From Amycolatopsis suaedae (GTDB taxonomy: Bacteria > Actinomycetota > Actinomycetes > Mycobacteriales > Pseudonocardiaceae): a DNA stretch of 64,000 bases. The DNA lies in the NCBI RefSeq assembly GCF_004214935.1, contig NZ_SFCC01000008.1, positions 186,001 to 250,000 of the forward strand, in the 5' to 3' direction. Every line of letters begins with the position of its first letter. The first letter of the stretch is position 1. Shown here piece by piece: positions 34,560-42,043 of this stretch. Both the position numbers and the translations under genes were made by a program. A model generated the notes under the pieces. The model was not told the DNA's origin, searched no databases, and saw only the letters and a list, made by a program, of their open reading frames with translations.

Positions 34560-35384
34560 TCACCAGCGCAGGTGCACTACATCACCGGCGAACACGGTGC
34601 GCCGTTGCTCGCCGCTCTCCAGCACGAGCTGTCCGCCGGAGTCGACGTCGACCGCCTTGCCGTTGGTGGTCGCCCCGTCCGGCCCGACGACCTTGACCTC
34701 CTGGCCGAGGGTGGCGCAGGCCCGCCGGTAGCCGTCGAGCAGGCCGGCCTCGGCGAGGTCGGCCCCCGCCGCCCGCCAGCGCCGCTCGCGCTCGGCGAAG
34801 GCGTCCAGCAGGATCGCCGCGACGTCGGTGCGGTCGACGCTGGTGGCCTGCTGCTCGGCCAGCGAGGTGGCGGCCAGCCCGCCGGGGCCCGGCGCGACCC
34901 GTTCCGGCAGCGGCAGGACGTTGATGCCGATGCCGACGACGACGCCTGCCTCGTCGGAGGACAACGCCTCGCACAGGATGCCCGCGCACTTGGCGTGGTC
35001 CGGTCCGGCGAGCACGTCGTTGGGCCACTTGAGCACGGCGTCGACACCGAGGCGGTTCGCCACCTCCAGCACCGCCAGCCCGGCGACCACGGTCAGCGAC
35101 CCGAGCGCGGCGAACGGCACGCCGGCCGGACGCAGCAGCACGCTGCAGTAGACACCGGTGCCCTTGGGCGAGGCCCAGTGCCGGGCCCGCCTGCCCAGTC
35201 CGGCGGTCTGTTCCTCGGAGATCAGCACCGTCCGGTCGTCCGCGCCGTCGGCCGCCGCGGCCCGCAGGTCGGCGTTGGTGGAGCCGGTGGTGGGCACGAC
35301 GTCCAGCACGGTGTACGGCCCCTCGGGGGCGAGCCGGCCCGCCCGCAGCCTGGCGACGTCGATCGGCGTGCTCCGCTGATTCAT
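34560..35384 (-). CDS. birA: Biotin--[acetyl-CoA-carboxylase] ligase
   Basis: Makes biotinyl-AMP and attaches biotin to the carboxylase carrier lysine. 274 residues: TTGSTNADLR, the biotin loop EEQTAGLGRRARHWASPKG, KWPNDVLAG with the catalytic Lys, AGILCEA, VVGIGINV and the C-terminal SH3-like domain. There is no N-terminal HTH, so it is a class I ligase without repressor function. ATG 35384 begins the conserved region. Its substrate is very likely the biotin-carrier alpha subunit encoded at 61977-63752. Confidence 0.93.
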   Translation of the reverse strand: MNQRSTPIDVARLRAGRLAPEGPYTVLDVVPTTGSTNADLRAAAADGADDRTVLISEEQTAGLGRRARHWASPKGTGVYCSVLLRPAGVPFAALGSLTVVAGLAVLEVANRLGVDAVLKWPNDVLAGPDHAKCAGILCEALSSDEAGVVVGIGINVLPLPERVAPGPGGLAATSLAEQQATSVDRTDVAAILLDAFAERERRWRAAGADLAEAGLLDGYRRACATLGQEVKVVGPDGATTNGKAVDVDSGGQLVLESGEQRRTVFAGDVVHLRW

Positions 35385-35434
35385 TCCATCAGGGTAATGA
35401 GTCCCGCCAACCGGGATCGCGCTGACCGACCACA

Positions 35435-35440
35435 TACAGT
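35435..35440 (+). promoter_or_regulatory. Leaderless -10 box of NlpC/P60 gene
   Basis: TACAGT ends six bases before the GTG at 35447 and no ribosome site is present. It lies in the 62-bp gap shared with the divergent birA. Confidence 0.4.
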
Positions 35441-35446
35441 GTTGGC

Positions 35447-36397
35447 GTGTCCCGTATGCAACGCCTCGCCGCCGGTCCGGTCGGCCGCGCCGCCGTCGCG
35501 CTGCCGCTGATCGGTGCGCTGGCCGTCGGAGCCTGGATGATCGTCGACGCCGGCCGCTCCGGCTCCGAGCCACAGGTGCAGGCGCTGCCAGCCGGTGGCG
35601 GTGCCGTGCCCGCCCCTCCGTCCACTTTGGAGACACCGGCCGCGGCGCCCGCGGCCGAGGCGGCGCCCGCCCAGCAGCCGAGCGAGCTGGACGTCTGGGC
35701 ACAGCGGCTGGCCGGCCCGCTGGACATTCCGGAATCCTCGCTGAAGGCCTACGCGGCCGGCGAGCTGGCGATGCGTCAGGAGCGGCCGGACTGCCACCTG
35801 ACCTGGGTGACGCTGGCGGGACTCGGCAAGGCGGCCGACGACCACCGTGGCGCGGCGGATGCCTTGGCCACCGGGCGGAAGCTGTGCGCGAAGGGCGTCG
35901 ACCTGGCGGGTGGCGGCTGGTGGAAGGCCGTCGGCGGCGTGCGGCCGGGCGACGAGCGGTTCCGGCAGCGCGCGCTCGGCCACGCCCAGCTCTACGCGAC
36001 GCTGTCGCTCGACCCGGCGCGGGCGGGCACCCCGGCGGTGCGGGCGACGCGTTTCGCGCTCGACCAGATCGGCCTGCCCTACGTCTGGGGCGGCAACGGC
36101 CCCGAGGCCGGGGCGGCCGGGTTCGACTGCTCCGGGCTGACCAAGGCCGCCTACGACAGCGCCGGGGTGGCGCTGCCGCGAACGGCCGACACGCAGTACC
36201 GGGCGTTGCGCATCGGCGTCGAGCCGGGCCTCGGCGACCTGGTGTTCTACGGCAACCCCGGCACCCGGATCCACCACGTCGGGCTGTACCTGGGCAACGG
36301 CCTGATGATCAACGCGCCGACGCAGGGGCAGGCCATCCAGATCCACTCCTACCGCAGGGCGGGCGACGACTACGCGGGCTCCGGCCGTCCGGCCTGA
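35447..36397 (+). CDS. Secreted NlpC/P60 cell-wall peptidase
   Basis: 316 residues: a membrane anchor or signal (VALPLIGALAVGAWMIVDA), a Pro/Ala linker, a helical middle domain, and a C-terminal NlpC/P60 (C40) domain that cleaves peptidoglycan stem peptides. The catalytic Cys is in GFDCSGLTKAAYDSAG and the His in IHHVGLYLGNG. The third polar residue, usually His in MIHAP, is Asn here (MINAPTQG), a replacement tolerated in the family. Promoter region shared with birA. Confidence 0.9.
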   Translation: MSRMQRLAAGPVGRAAVALPLIGALAVGAWMIVDAGRSGSEPQVQALPAGGGAVPAPPSTLETPAAAPAAEAAPAQQPSELDVWAQRLAGPLDIPESSLKAYAAGELAMRQERPDCHLTWVTLAGLGKAADDHRGAADALATGRKLCAKGVDLAGGGWWKAVGGVRPGDERFRQRALGHAQLYATLSLDPARAGTPAVRATRFALDQIGLPYVWGGNGPEAGAAGFDCSGLTKAAYDSAGVALPRTADTQYRALRIGVEPGLGDLVFYGNPGTRIHHVGLYLGNGLMINAPTQGQAIQIHSYRRAGDDYAGSGRPA

Positions 36398-36410
36398 TTC
36401 ACCGTATTTC

Positions 36411-36440
36411 TGCACTCGGTCTACTATTGCGCCGAGTGCA
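36411..36440 (+). promoter_or_regulatory. Promoter inside a perfect 9-bp inverted repeat
   Basis: TGCACTCGG and CCGAGTGCA form perfect 9-bp arms separated by 12 bp. The spacer holds TACTAT (36422-36427), a good -10, with TTCACC 18 bp upstream as -35. A dimeric repressor bound here would sit directly on the promoter of the hydrolase gene. The TetR encoded downstream is one candidate. Confidence 0.6.
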
Positions 36441-36464
36441 GGGTTGGTGAACCGGGGGTGGCTT

Positions 36465-37268
36465 GTGATCAACGTGCGGTCCGGCGGCGGGGACGGTCCG
36501 GAACTGGTCTTCCTGCATGGCGGCTCGGGCTGCTGGCAGCTGGGCACAGAACTGTTCGAGCAGCTGCCACCGGCGGTGCGGTGGTGGGGCGCCGACCTGC
36601 CCGGACACGGCGACTCGGCCTGGACCGGGCGCTACCGCCTGGAGGACGCCGCCGACCAGCTCGCGAGCTGGGCCGTCGCGAACCTCGACGGGCCGGCGTG
36701 GTGGTACGGCCATTCCTATGGCGGTCAGGTCGCGCTGGCGCTGGCTGGCAGGCACCCGGACGTCGTACGCGGGCTTGTCGTGGGGGACGCGCCACTGTCC
36801 CTGTCTCGCATGCTGAACCTGTTCGAGCGCACCGGCGCCCGGATGCGCACGTGGCGGAACTGGTGCGGGCGACCGGAATCGGAACTGCTGACGTTGCTCG
36901 GTGCGGAACCCGCCGGCGACCGGACCACCGCCGAAATGCTCGGCCCGGGCCATCCCTATCTCCGGCGCATGGCCGCCGCGTTGCACCGGCACGACCCCGC
37001 CTTCCTCGACGCGACCGTGGACGACACCCGGCACACCTACGGGGGCCTGGAGCACGCGGCGGCCTGGCTGCGCCAGGTCCGCGGCCCGGTCACCCTGCTA
37101 CGCGCCGACCCGGCGGTGTTCGCCCTGTCCGGCGACTCCGACGCGACGCTCGTGCGCGACCACGCCCGCGACGGCCGCGTCCGGCTCCTGCCCGGCCTCG
37201 GCCACGGGCTGCAGAACTTCGCCCCGAAGCCCGTCGCGGACGCACTCGCGGAGCTGATCGCCTGCTGA
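36465..37268 (+). CDS. Alpha/beta-hydrolase fold protein
   Basis: 267 residues. The oxyanion HG motif is LVFLHGGSGCWQLG, the nucleophile elbow is WYGHSYGGQVAL (Ser), and the late LLPGLGHGLQNFAP supplies the catalytic His; an acid lies in the intervening strand. The GTG at 36465 follows GGGGGTGG. The substrate is unknown; esterases, lactonases and C-C hydrolases share this fold. The gene is transcribed alone, converging on TetR 11 bp away, and its promoter carries a strong palindrome. Confidence 0.85.
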   Translation: MINVRSGGGDGPELVFLHGGSGCWQLGTELFEQLPPAVRWWGADLPGHGDSAWTGRYRLEDAADQLASWAVANLDGPAWWYGHSYGGQVALALAGRHPDVVRGLVVGDAPLSLSRMLNLFERTGARMRTWRNWCGRPESELLTLLGAEPAGDRTTAEMLGPGHPYLRRMAAALHRHDPAFLDATVDDTRHTYGGLEHAAAWLRQVRGPVTLLRADPAVFALSGDSDATLVRDHARDGRVRLLPGLGHGLQNFAPKPVADALAELIAC

Positions 37269-37279
37269 GCCGGCAGGGG

Positions 37280-37903
37280 TCACGGCACCCGGACCAGGTA
37301 GTGGCCCAGCCCCGGTTCCAGCACGCCGAACGCCCGCCGCGCGTGCGCGGCGACCGCGGTGGCGATCTCGTCGTCGGGCTGACCGGCCAGCGTGCGCCGC
37401 ATGGTCTCCTCGAACAACAGCCGCAGCACCCCGATGAGCAGGGTGGCGGCCACGCCCCTGAGGACGGCGTCCTCGGACTCCTCGGCGAACGCGTCGGCAA
37501 GCGCCCGCTCGCGGTCGTCGTGGAACTCCCGCAACCGGGCCAGCAGCGCGGGACTGCCCGCGATCATGCGGGCGAACTCCGGCCCGGAGAAGCCGATCAC
37601 CGGGTCGTGCCGCTCGACCGCGGCCAGGAACGACCGGCGTAGCGCCGCCAGCGCCGACTCCCCCGGCTCCCGCTCGGCGACCGCCCGCACGGGCGCGGCG
37701 ACGAACTCGTCACGCCGGTCCAGCGCGATGTCCTCCTTGCGGGGGAAGTAGTTGGTCACGGTCATCTTGGCCACCTGGGCGGCCGCCGCGATCTCGCTGA
37801 TCGTGACGTCGTCGAACCCGCGCTGGAGGAACAGCGCGGTGGCCTGCCGGGAGATGTTCTCCCTGGTCTGCTGCTTCTTCAGCGCGCGGAGACCGGTGCT
37901 CAT
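37280..37903 (-). CDS. TetR family repressor
   Basis: 207 residues with a TetR N-terminal HTH (QQTRENISRQATALFLQRGFDDVTISEIAAAAQVAKMTVTNYF, read in segments) and a helical ligand-binding domain. ATG 37903 fits the family; an upstream in-frame ATG at 37930 adds nine residues. It is divergent from the virginiamycin-lyase fusion, with a 72-bp intergenic region holding palindromes on the -10, so it likely represses both itself and the lyase gene. Confidence 0.93.
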   Translation of the reverse strand: MSTGLRALKKQQTRENISRQATALFLQRGFDDVTISEIAAAAQVAKMTVTNYFPRKEDIALDRRDEFVAAPVRAVAEREPGESALAALRRSFLAAVERHDPVIGFSGPEFARMIAGSPALLARLREFHDDRERALADAFAEESEDAVLRGVAATLLIGVLRLLFEETMRRTLAGQPDDEIATAVAAHARRAFGVLEPGLGHYLVRVP

Positions 37904-37939
37904 GACGACACCATACATGGGTCGGGTCAAAATTTATAC

Positions 37940-37974
37940 TTGACACTTTTTTAGATCTGACCTAAATTTAGGTC
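37940..37974 (+). promoter_or_regulatory. Leaderless promoter overlapped by TetR-type operator
   Basis: TTGACA (37940-37945), a 17-bp spacer and TAAATT (37963-37968) form a promoter whose start would fall at the ATG at 37976. The perfect palindrome GACCTAAATTTAGGTC (37959-37974) covers the -10 and start point. A second, looser repeat GTCAA-N9-TTGAC (37926-37944) covers the -35. The region is AT-rich compared with everything around it. Confidence 0.7.
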
Positions 37975-37975
37975 C

Positions 37976-39481
37976 ATGGCAATCGAGCAGTACACCGTGG
38001 CCACCCCGGACGCCGGGCCGTACGCACTCACCACCGGCCCGGACGGCGCCCTCTGGTACACCCTGGTCCACAGTGGACACATTGGCCGGCTGGTACCCGG
38101 CGGCGAACCGGCCGTCCACCCGGTGGGTGCCGGCACCGGGCCGACGGTCATCACCACGGGCCCGGACGGTGCGCTGTGGTTCACCGAGTACCAGGCGCAC
38201 CGGATCGGGCGGATCGAGGCCGGTGGCGAGGTCACCGAGTTCACCCTGCCCACGCCGGACTGCGGCCCGTTCGGCATCGCGGCGGGCCCGGACGGCGCGC
38301 TCTGGTTCACCGAGACCGCGGCCTGCCGGATCGGCCGCATCACCGTGGACGGCGAGGTCACCGAGTTCGGCCTGCCCGACCAGGGCGCGTTCCCCTCGGC
38401 GATCACCGCGGGCCCCGACGGCGCGTTGTGGTTCACGCTGAACCAGGCCAACGCGATCGGCCGGATCAGCGTGGCTGGCGAGGTCGCCGTCCACCCGCTG
38501 CCGACCGAGGCGGCCGGACCGGTCGGTATCGCGGCGGGTCCGGACGGCGCACTGTGGTTCGTCGAGATCGGCGCCGGCCAGATCGGCCGGATCACCACCG
38601 ATGGCGAGATCGCCGAGTACCCGCTGCCCGACCGTGCCGCCCGGCCGCACGCCATCACGGCAGGCCCGGACGGCGCACTGTGGTTCACCGAGTGGGGCGC
38701 GAACCGCGTCGGCCGGATCAGCACCGACGGGCGGATCGAGGTACACGACCTGCCCGCGCCCGGCGCGGAGCCGCACGGCATCACCGTCGGTCCCGACGGT
38801 GCACTGTGGACAGCTCTGGAAACCGGCGCGCTCGCCAGGGTGGCGCCGGCCTCGGGCGAAGCGGAGTTCGACCGCCAGGTCACGCGGCTCACCGAGCTGG
38901 GCTACCGCGACCTGGTCGGCCCCGAGCGGTTCGACGCGCTGGTCGCGCCGCTGCGCGACGTCGCCAAGACGATCACCGCCGCCCCGGACCCGGCGGGCGG
39001 CCGGGTGCCGTTCGTGCTGGTACTGACCCGGCGCGTGGTGCCCATCGAGGAGGCGATGGCAAGGACGACGCTGGCCAACGGCAGCAAGCCGGGGTTCGTC
39101 GACCACAGCTTCGAACCCGGTGCGCTGGAACGGTTCGTCACCACCGAGGACGCCGCGGCACCGCACGAGGAGGCCTACCTGCTGCTGGACGTCGAGCGCG
39201 GCGAGGAGTTCTGTGGCGCGGTCCCCAACGACGCCATGGCGACCATCGCGTCGCGTGGCCGCACCCTGCTCACCGTCGAGGAGGGCATCGCGCTGATCAC
39301 CCAGTTCCCGGAGATCCTGGTGAAGAACAAGTGCTTCTCGCTCGGCGGCACCCGGTCCACCGACCGCAGGGTGCCCGCCATCTGGATCAGCCAGCGCTCG
39401 CCCAAGCTCGGCTGGTGCTGGGCGGGAAATCCGCACACCTGGCTGGGCATGGCCTCCGCGGGTTGCCGCCTCGCCAACTAG
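37976..39481 (+). CDS. Virginiamycin B lyase fused to a DUF5701 domain
   Basis: 501 residues. Residues 1-290 form seven GPDGALWFTE-type blades, matching Vgb lyases that linearise streptogramin B by cleaving the ester bond. All catalytic positions known from staphylococcal Vgb (Y18, H228, E268, H270) have counterparts: Y16 in AGPYALTT, H225 in ARPHAIT, E265 and H267 in AEPHGIT. Residues from about 298 to 501 form a second domain like DUF5701 (VPFVLVLTRRVVPIEEAMART, GIALITQFPEILVKNKCFSLGG, LGWCWAGNPHTWLGMAS). The fusion is divergent from a TetR gene. Resistance is plausible, not shown. Confidence 0.85.
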   Translation: MAIEQYTVATPDAGPYALTTGPDGALWYTLVHSGHIGRLVPGGEPAVHPVGAGTGPTVITTGPDGALWFTEYQAHRIGRIEAGGEVTEFTLPTPDCGPFGIAAGPDGALWFTETAACRIGRITVDGEVTEFGLPDQGAFPSAITAGPDGALWFTLNQANAIGRISVAGEVAVHPLPTEAAGPVGIAAGPDGALWFVEIGAGQIGRITTDGEIAEYPLPDRAARPHAITAGPDGALWFTEWGANRVGRISTDGRIEVHDLPAPGAEPHGITVGPDGALWTALETGALARVAPASGEAEFDRQVTRLTELGYRDLVGPERFDALVAPLRDVAKTITAAPDPAGGRVPFVLVLTRRVVPIEEAMARTTLANGSKPGFVDHSFEPGALERFVTTEDAAAPHEEAYLLLDVERGEEFCGAVPNDAMATIASRGRTLLTVEEGIALITQFPEILVKNKCFSLGGTRSTDRRVPAIWISQRSPKLGWCWAGNPHTWLGMASAGCRLAN

Positions 39482-39500
39482 TCCCCTTCCTCGTCGCCGG

Positions 39501-39515
39501 TCGGTGATTCACCGA
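39501..39515. promoter_or_regulatory. Palindrome before the WXG operon
   Basis: TCGGTGA-T-TCACCGA is a perfect 7-bp-arm inverted repeat 20 bp after the Vgb fusion and 69 bp before the WXG100-like gene. It could act as a terminator stem or operator. TACGGT at 39545-39550 is a possible -10 for the operon that follows. Confidence 0.4.
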
Positions 39516-39583
39516 AAACGCCGCCCGGGCCGTGTTCGCCTTGCTACGGTCCGTGGCATCGACCGGCGACGAGGGGGAACTCG

Positions 39584-39907
39584 ATGCCCGACTTCACCGT
39601 GGACATAGGCGGTTTGGAAGCACTCCAGAAGAACCTCAACCGCACCAAGGAAAACATCGACGGGGCCACCAAGAAACTCGACGTCCTGGGGCCGGACTCG
39701 ATTGGTTCGGACGAGCTGGACGAGGCGTGCGCGGACTTCCGCGAGGACTGGGAGGAGGGCCTCGAGGAGATCAAGGAGGCGGTGGAGCAGATCGCCGAAG
39801 GCCTGGACAAGGCGATGCAGAGCTACCACGAGGTCGAGGAAGGCATCCGCGAGAACCTGCGGAAGATGGCCGAGCAGACGGCCGACCTGAAGGCGAACAA
39901 CGTCTGA
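39584..39907 (+). CDS. WXG100-like secreted-partner protein
   Basis: A 107-residue acidic helical protein: GGLEALQKNLNRTKENIDGAT, a turn region with FREDWEEGLEE, then a second long helix. Size and helix-turn-helix shape match WXG100/ESX substrates, although the motif is W-x-x-G. The ATG follows GAGGGGG. Its stop overlaps the next ATG by one base (TGATG), so the pair is coupled, as with type VII effectors and their small partners. Confidence 0.72.
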   Translation: MPDFTVDIGGLEALQKNLNRTKENIDGATKKLDVLGPDSIGSDELDEACADFREDWEEGLEEIKEAVEQIAEGLDKAMQSYHEVEEGIRENLRKMAEQTADLKANNV

Positions 39908-41088
39908 TGGGCGCGGAGAAGTACCCAAGCATCGGCTACGACCCGGCCCGCGGCAACGTCGAAACACTGCACACACTGGCCACCGAACTGTCCGCGACGG
40001 CGACCTACGCGGACGAAGCACGCAACGCCCTCAACGGGGTCAAAAACAACACCGACGTGTGGACCGGCCCAGCGGCGCAGAAGTTCGCCGAGAACATCGA
40101 GGACCTGCCCGGTTACCTCGGTGACGCGCACTGGGCAATGGAACATGCGGGCAAGGCGCTGAAGACCTGGGCCGACGAGCTGAAGCAGTACCAGCAGGAC
40201 GCGGCATCGATCGAGCGGGACCTGGCGGCCGCGCTGGCCAAGGAACAGCAGGCGCACGCCGCCGCGGAGCAGGCGAACGCCACGGCCGGCCAGACGATCA
40301 CCTACGACGCGAGCAACCCTGCCGCCGCCCAGGCGGCGCAGGCGCAGGCACAAGCGAATGCCCAGGCCGCCTCCCAGGCCAACGCCGCGGCGAACGCGGC
40401 GACAGCGTCGGTCGAGGAACTCCGCCGGAAGGCGGAGCAGGTCCTGCACGCGTGGGAGGCTGGTTCGCGGACCTGCGCGGCCAGGCTTCGCGAAGCCGGA
40501 GACCGCGCGCCAGACGAGGGCTTCTTCGAAGGACTCGGCGAATGGGCGTCTGGAGCTCTGGAGTTCATCGGTGACGTCGCCGGAATCGTCTCAGCTATCG
40601 CTGGGGTCCTTGCCTTCATCCCAATCGTCAACGTCGTCGCTGCGCCGGTCGCACTAATCGCGGGCGGGGTGGCATTGGCATCGCATGTGGGTGACATCGC
40701 GATCAACGGCAAGTGGACCGACTGGAATGCCTGGATCGGGGTAGCCGGCGATGCATTCGGCATGATCCCCGGCGTAAAGGCAGTCCAGAAGGGCCTGGAC
40801 GCGGCAGGGGAGGCCGTCGATCTGGGCGCGAAGGTGGTCCAGGGCGGCAAGGCGTTCAAAGACGACATGGCCGAGGCCAGCGCGAACATGACAGCGTTGG
40901 CCTCAAAGCTGCCCGGTATGACGCCGGAGGCAGCCGCCACAGCGGCGAAGGTATACCAGGGCACCCTGAGCACAGCGCTGCAGGTGCCCGCGCTCGGCGG
41001 ACTGACCAGCGACAGTGACCAAGCTAAAACTGTGAAAGACGTCGGTGGCGCTGGAGGCGCCGTCCTCTCCTGGTTCACCCGAAAGTAG
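39907..41088 (+). CDS. WXG-domain protein with Ala-rich coiled coil and hydrophobic core, type VII effector-like
   Basis: 393 residues. The N-terminal helical domain carries a WxG motif (TDVWTGPAAQKFAENI). A long Ala/Gln coiled coil lies about residues 95-190 (AQAQAQANAQAASQANAAAN). A hydrophobic Gly/Ala-rich block follows (EFIGDVAGIVSAIAGVLAF, VVAAPVALIAGGVALASHVG), typical of membrane-inserting pretoxin regions. The C-terminus has no recognised toxin domain. Encoded immediately after the WXG100-like partner. A pore-forming or structural type VII substrate is the best guess. Confidence 0.7.
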   Translation: MGAEKYPSIGYDPARGNVETLHTLATELSATATYADEARNALNGVKNNTDVWTGPAAQKFAENIEDLPGYLGDAHWAMEHAGKALKTWADELKQYQQDAASIERDLAAALAKEQQAHAAAEQANATAGQTITYDASNPAAAQAAQAQAQANAQAASQANAAANAATASVEELRRKAEQVLHAWEAGSRTCAARLREAGDRAPDEGFFEGLGEWASGALEFIGDVAGIVSAIAGVLAFIPIVNVVAAPVALIAGGVALASHVGDIAINGKWTDWNAWIGVAGDAFGMIPGVKAVQKGLDAAGEAVDLGAKVVQGGKAFKDDMAEASANMTALASKLPGMTPEAAATAAKVYQGTLSTALQVPALGGLTSDSDQAKTVKDVGGAGGAVLSWFTRK

Positions 41089-41094
41089 GCACCG

Positions 41095-41745
41095 ATGTAC
41101 ACGACCGACGCCTTGGCCGGTGAGCCCACGAGCCTGCCGCTGTGGTTCACAGTGCCGAACCAGTTCACCGAGATCGACCTCACTGAACCCATCGGTCAGC
41201 GCATGCGGAGGATCAACGAGCAGGCCGGTGTCCTGCCGGGCACCGACGTCTCGCAGCGAGCCAACGCGGTGTTCGCACAAGAGGCATTGCTCGGCCAGCT
41301 CGCCAGGGCTGGAGCGGTCTACGCCGCGCACTGCATCGCCCGCTCCGAGCACGAACCGCACCGGATAGTCACCGGCCTGTTCACGGTCCTCGTGCAGGAA
41401 CCGCCGGGGCTGTCCGAGCAGTCGATGGCAACGATCGCACGCGGGCTGCATGAACCTGGCGAACCGAGCGAGACACTGCTACTCGACTATCCAGCCGGCC
41501 AAGCCATCGTTCACGGTGAGCAACGACTAGTCACCTTCAACGGAGGAACGCAGTCGATGAGGCAGGCCCAGGTGATATTCCGGCTGCCGGACCTACAAAG
41601 GTTGGCCATCTTCAGCATGTCCACATCCGACATCGACGACTGGGAGGATTTCGCTGGAATACTCGACGGGATCGCGCGGTCAGTGAGCTTCACGCCACCA
41701 AGTGATCCCAACTCGGCCCTGCGAAACGCTCTTGACGGAGATTGA
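41095..41745 (+). CDS. Hypothetical protein of the WXG operon, possibly PsbP/Mog1-like
   Basis: 216 residues, 6 bp after the effector-like gene. No signal peptide or transmembrane helix. The pattern (LWFTVPNQFTEIDL at the start; VTFNGGTQSMRQAQVIFRLPDL and LAIFSMSTSDIDDWEDFAGILDGIARSVSF at the end) looks like a Mog1/PsbP-type alpha-beta sandwich, which often accompanies type VII loci. Chaperone or immunity functions are possible; I do not recognise a named family. Confidence 0.65.
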   Translation: MYTTDALAGEPTSLPLWFTVPNQFTEIDLTEPIGQRMRRINEQAGVLPGTDVSQRANAVFAQEALLGQLARAGAVYAAHCIARSEHEPHRIVTGLFTVLVQEPPGLSEQSMATIARGLHEPGEPSETLLLDYPAGQAIVHGEQRLVTFNGGTQSMRQAQVIFRLPDLQRLAIFSMSTSDIDDWEDFAGILDGIARSVSFTPPSDPNSALRNALDGD

Positions 41746-41752
41746 GACCAAC

Positions 41753-42043
41753 GTGCTGAAAGTAGCGATAAGCGTCGTGTTCGCGATGCTCCTCTGGTGG
41801 ACGACGTGGACCTGGCTGCGCGTCCTCTTCCACGACGTGGACGACGCGGTGGCGTATGTGACGAAGAAACTGGACCTCCGCCCGGGGTGGAACGAGGCCA
41901 AAGTCGAGGTGTGGCAGTGCCGTCCGTTGACTGAGCACCAGATCAAGGATCTCGCAGAAGAGAGGGGGTTCCGGTACCTGGAGGACGGCAAGGGTGGCAG
42001 TAGCCGGTCGCTCGCTTTCGAGCGGGTGAAGCGCGATGTCTGA
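41753..42043 (+). CDS. Small single-pass membrane protein of the WXG operon
   Basis: 96 residues from GTG 41753, with an N-terminal helix (VAISVVFAMLLWWTTWTWL) and a soluble C-terminal domain (KVEVWQCRPLTEHQIKDLAEERGFRYLED). GGAG lies 12 nt upstream of the start. It overlaps the next gene by 8 bp. The soluble part loosely resembles a segment of the next protein (LSKQELLDLAAPYGWRL), suggesting related domains. Membrane immunity protein is a reasonable hypothesis. Confidence 0.6.
   Translation: MLKVAISVVFAMLLWWTTWTWLRVLFHDVDDAVAYVTKKLDLRPGWNEAKVEVWQCRPLTEHQIKDLAEERGFRYLEDGKGGSSRSLAFERVKRDV

Noticed and set aside
39501..39515. Confident terminator after the Vgb fusion
   Set aside because: The 7-bp palindrome has a one-base centre, too short for an RNA hairpin loop, so an operator is at least as likely.
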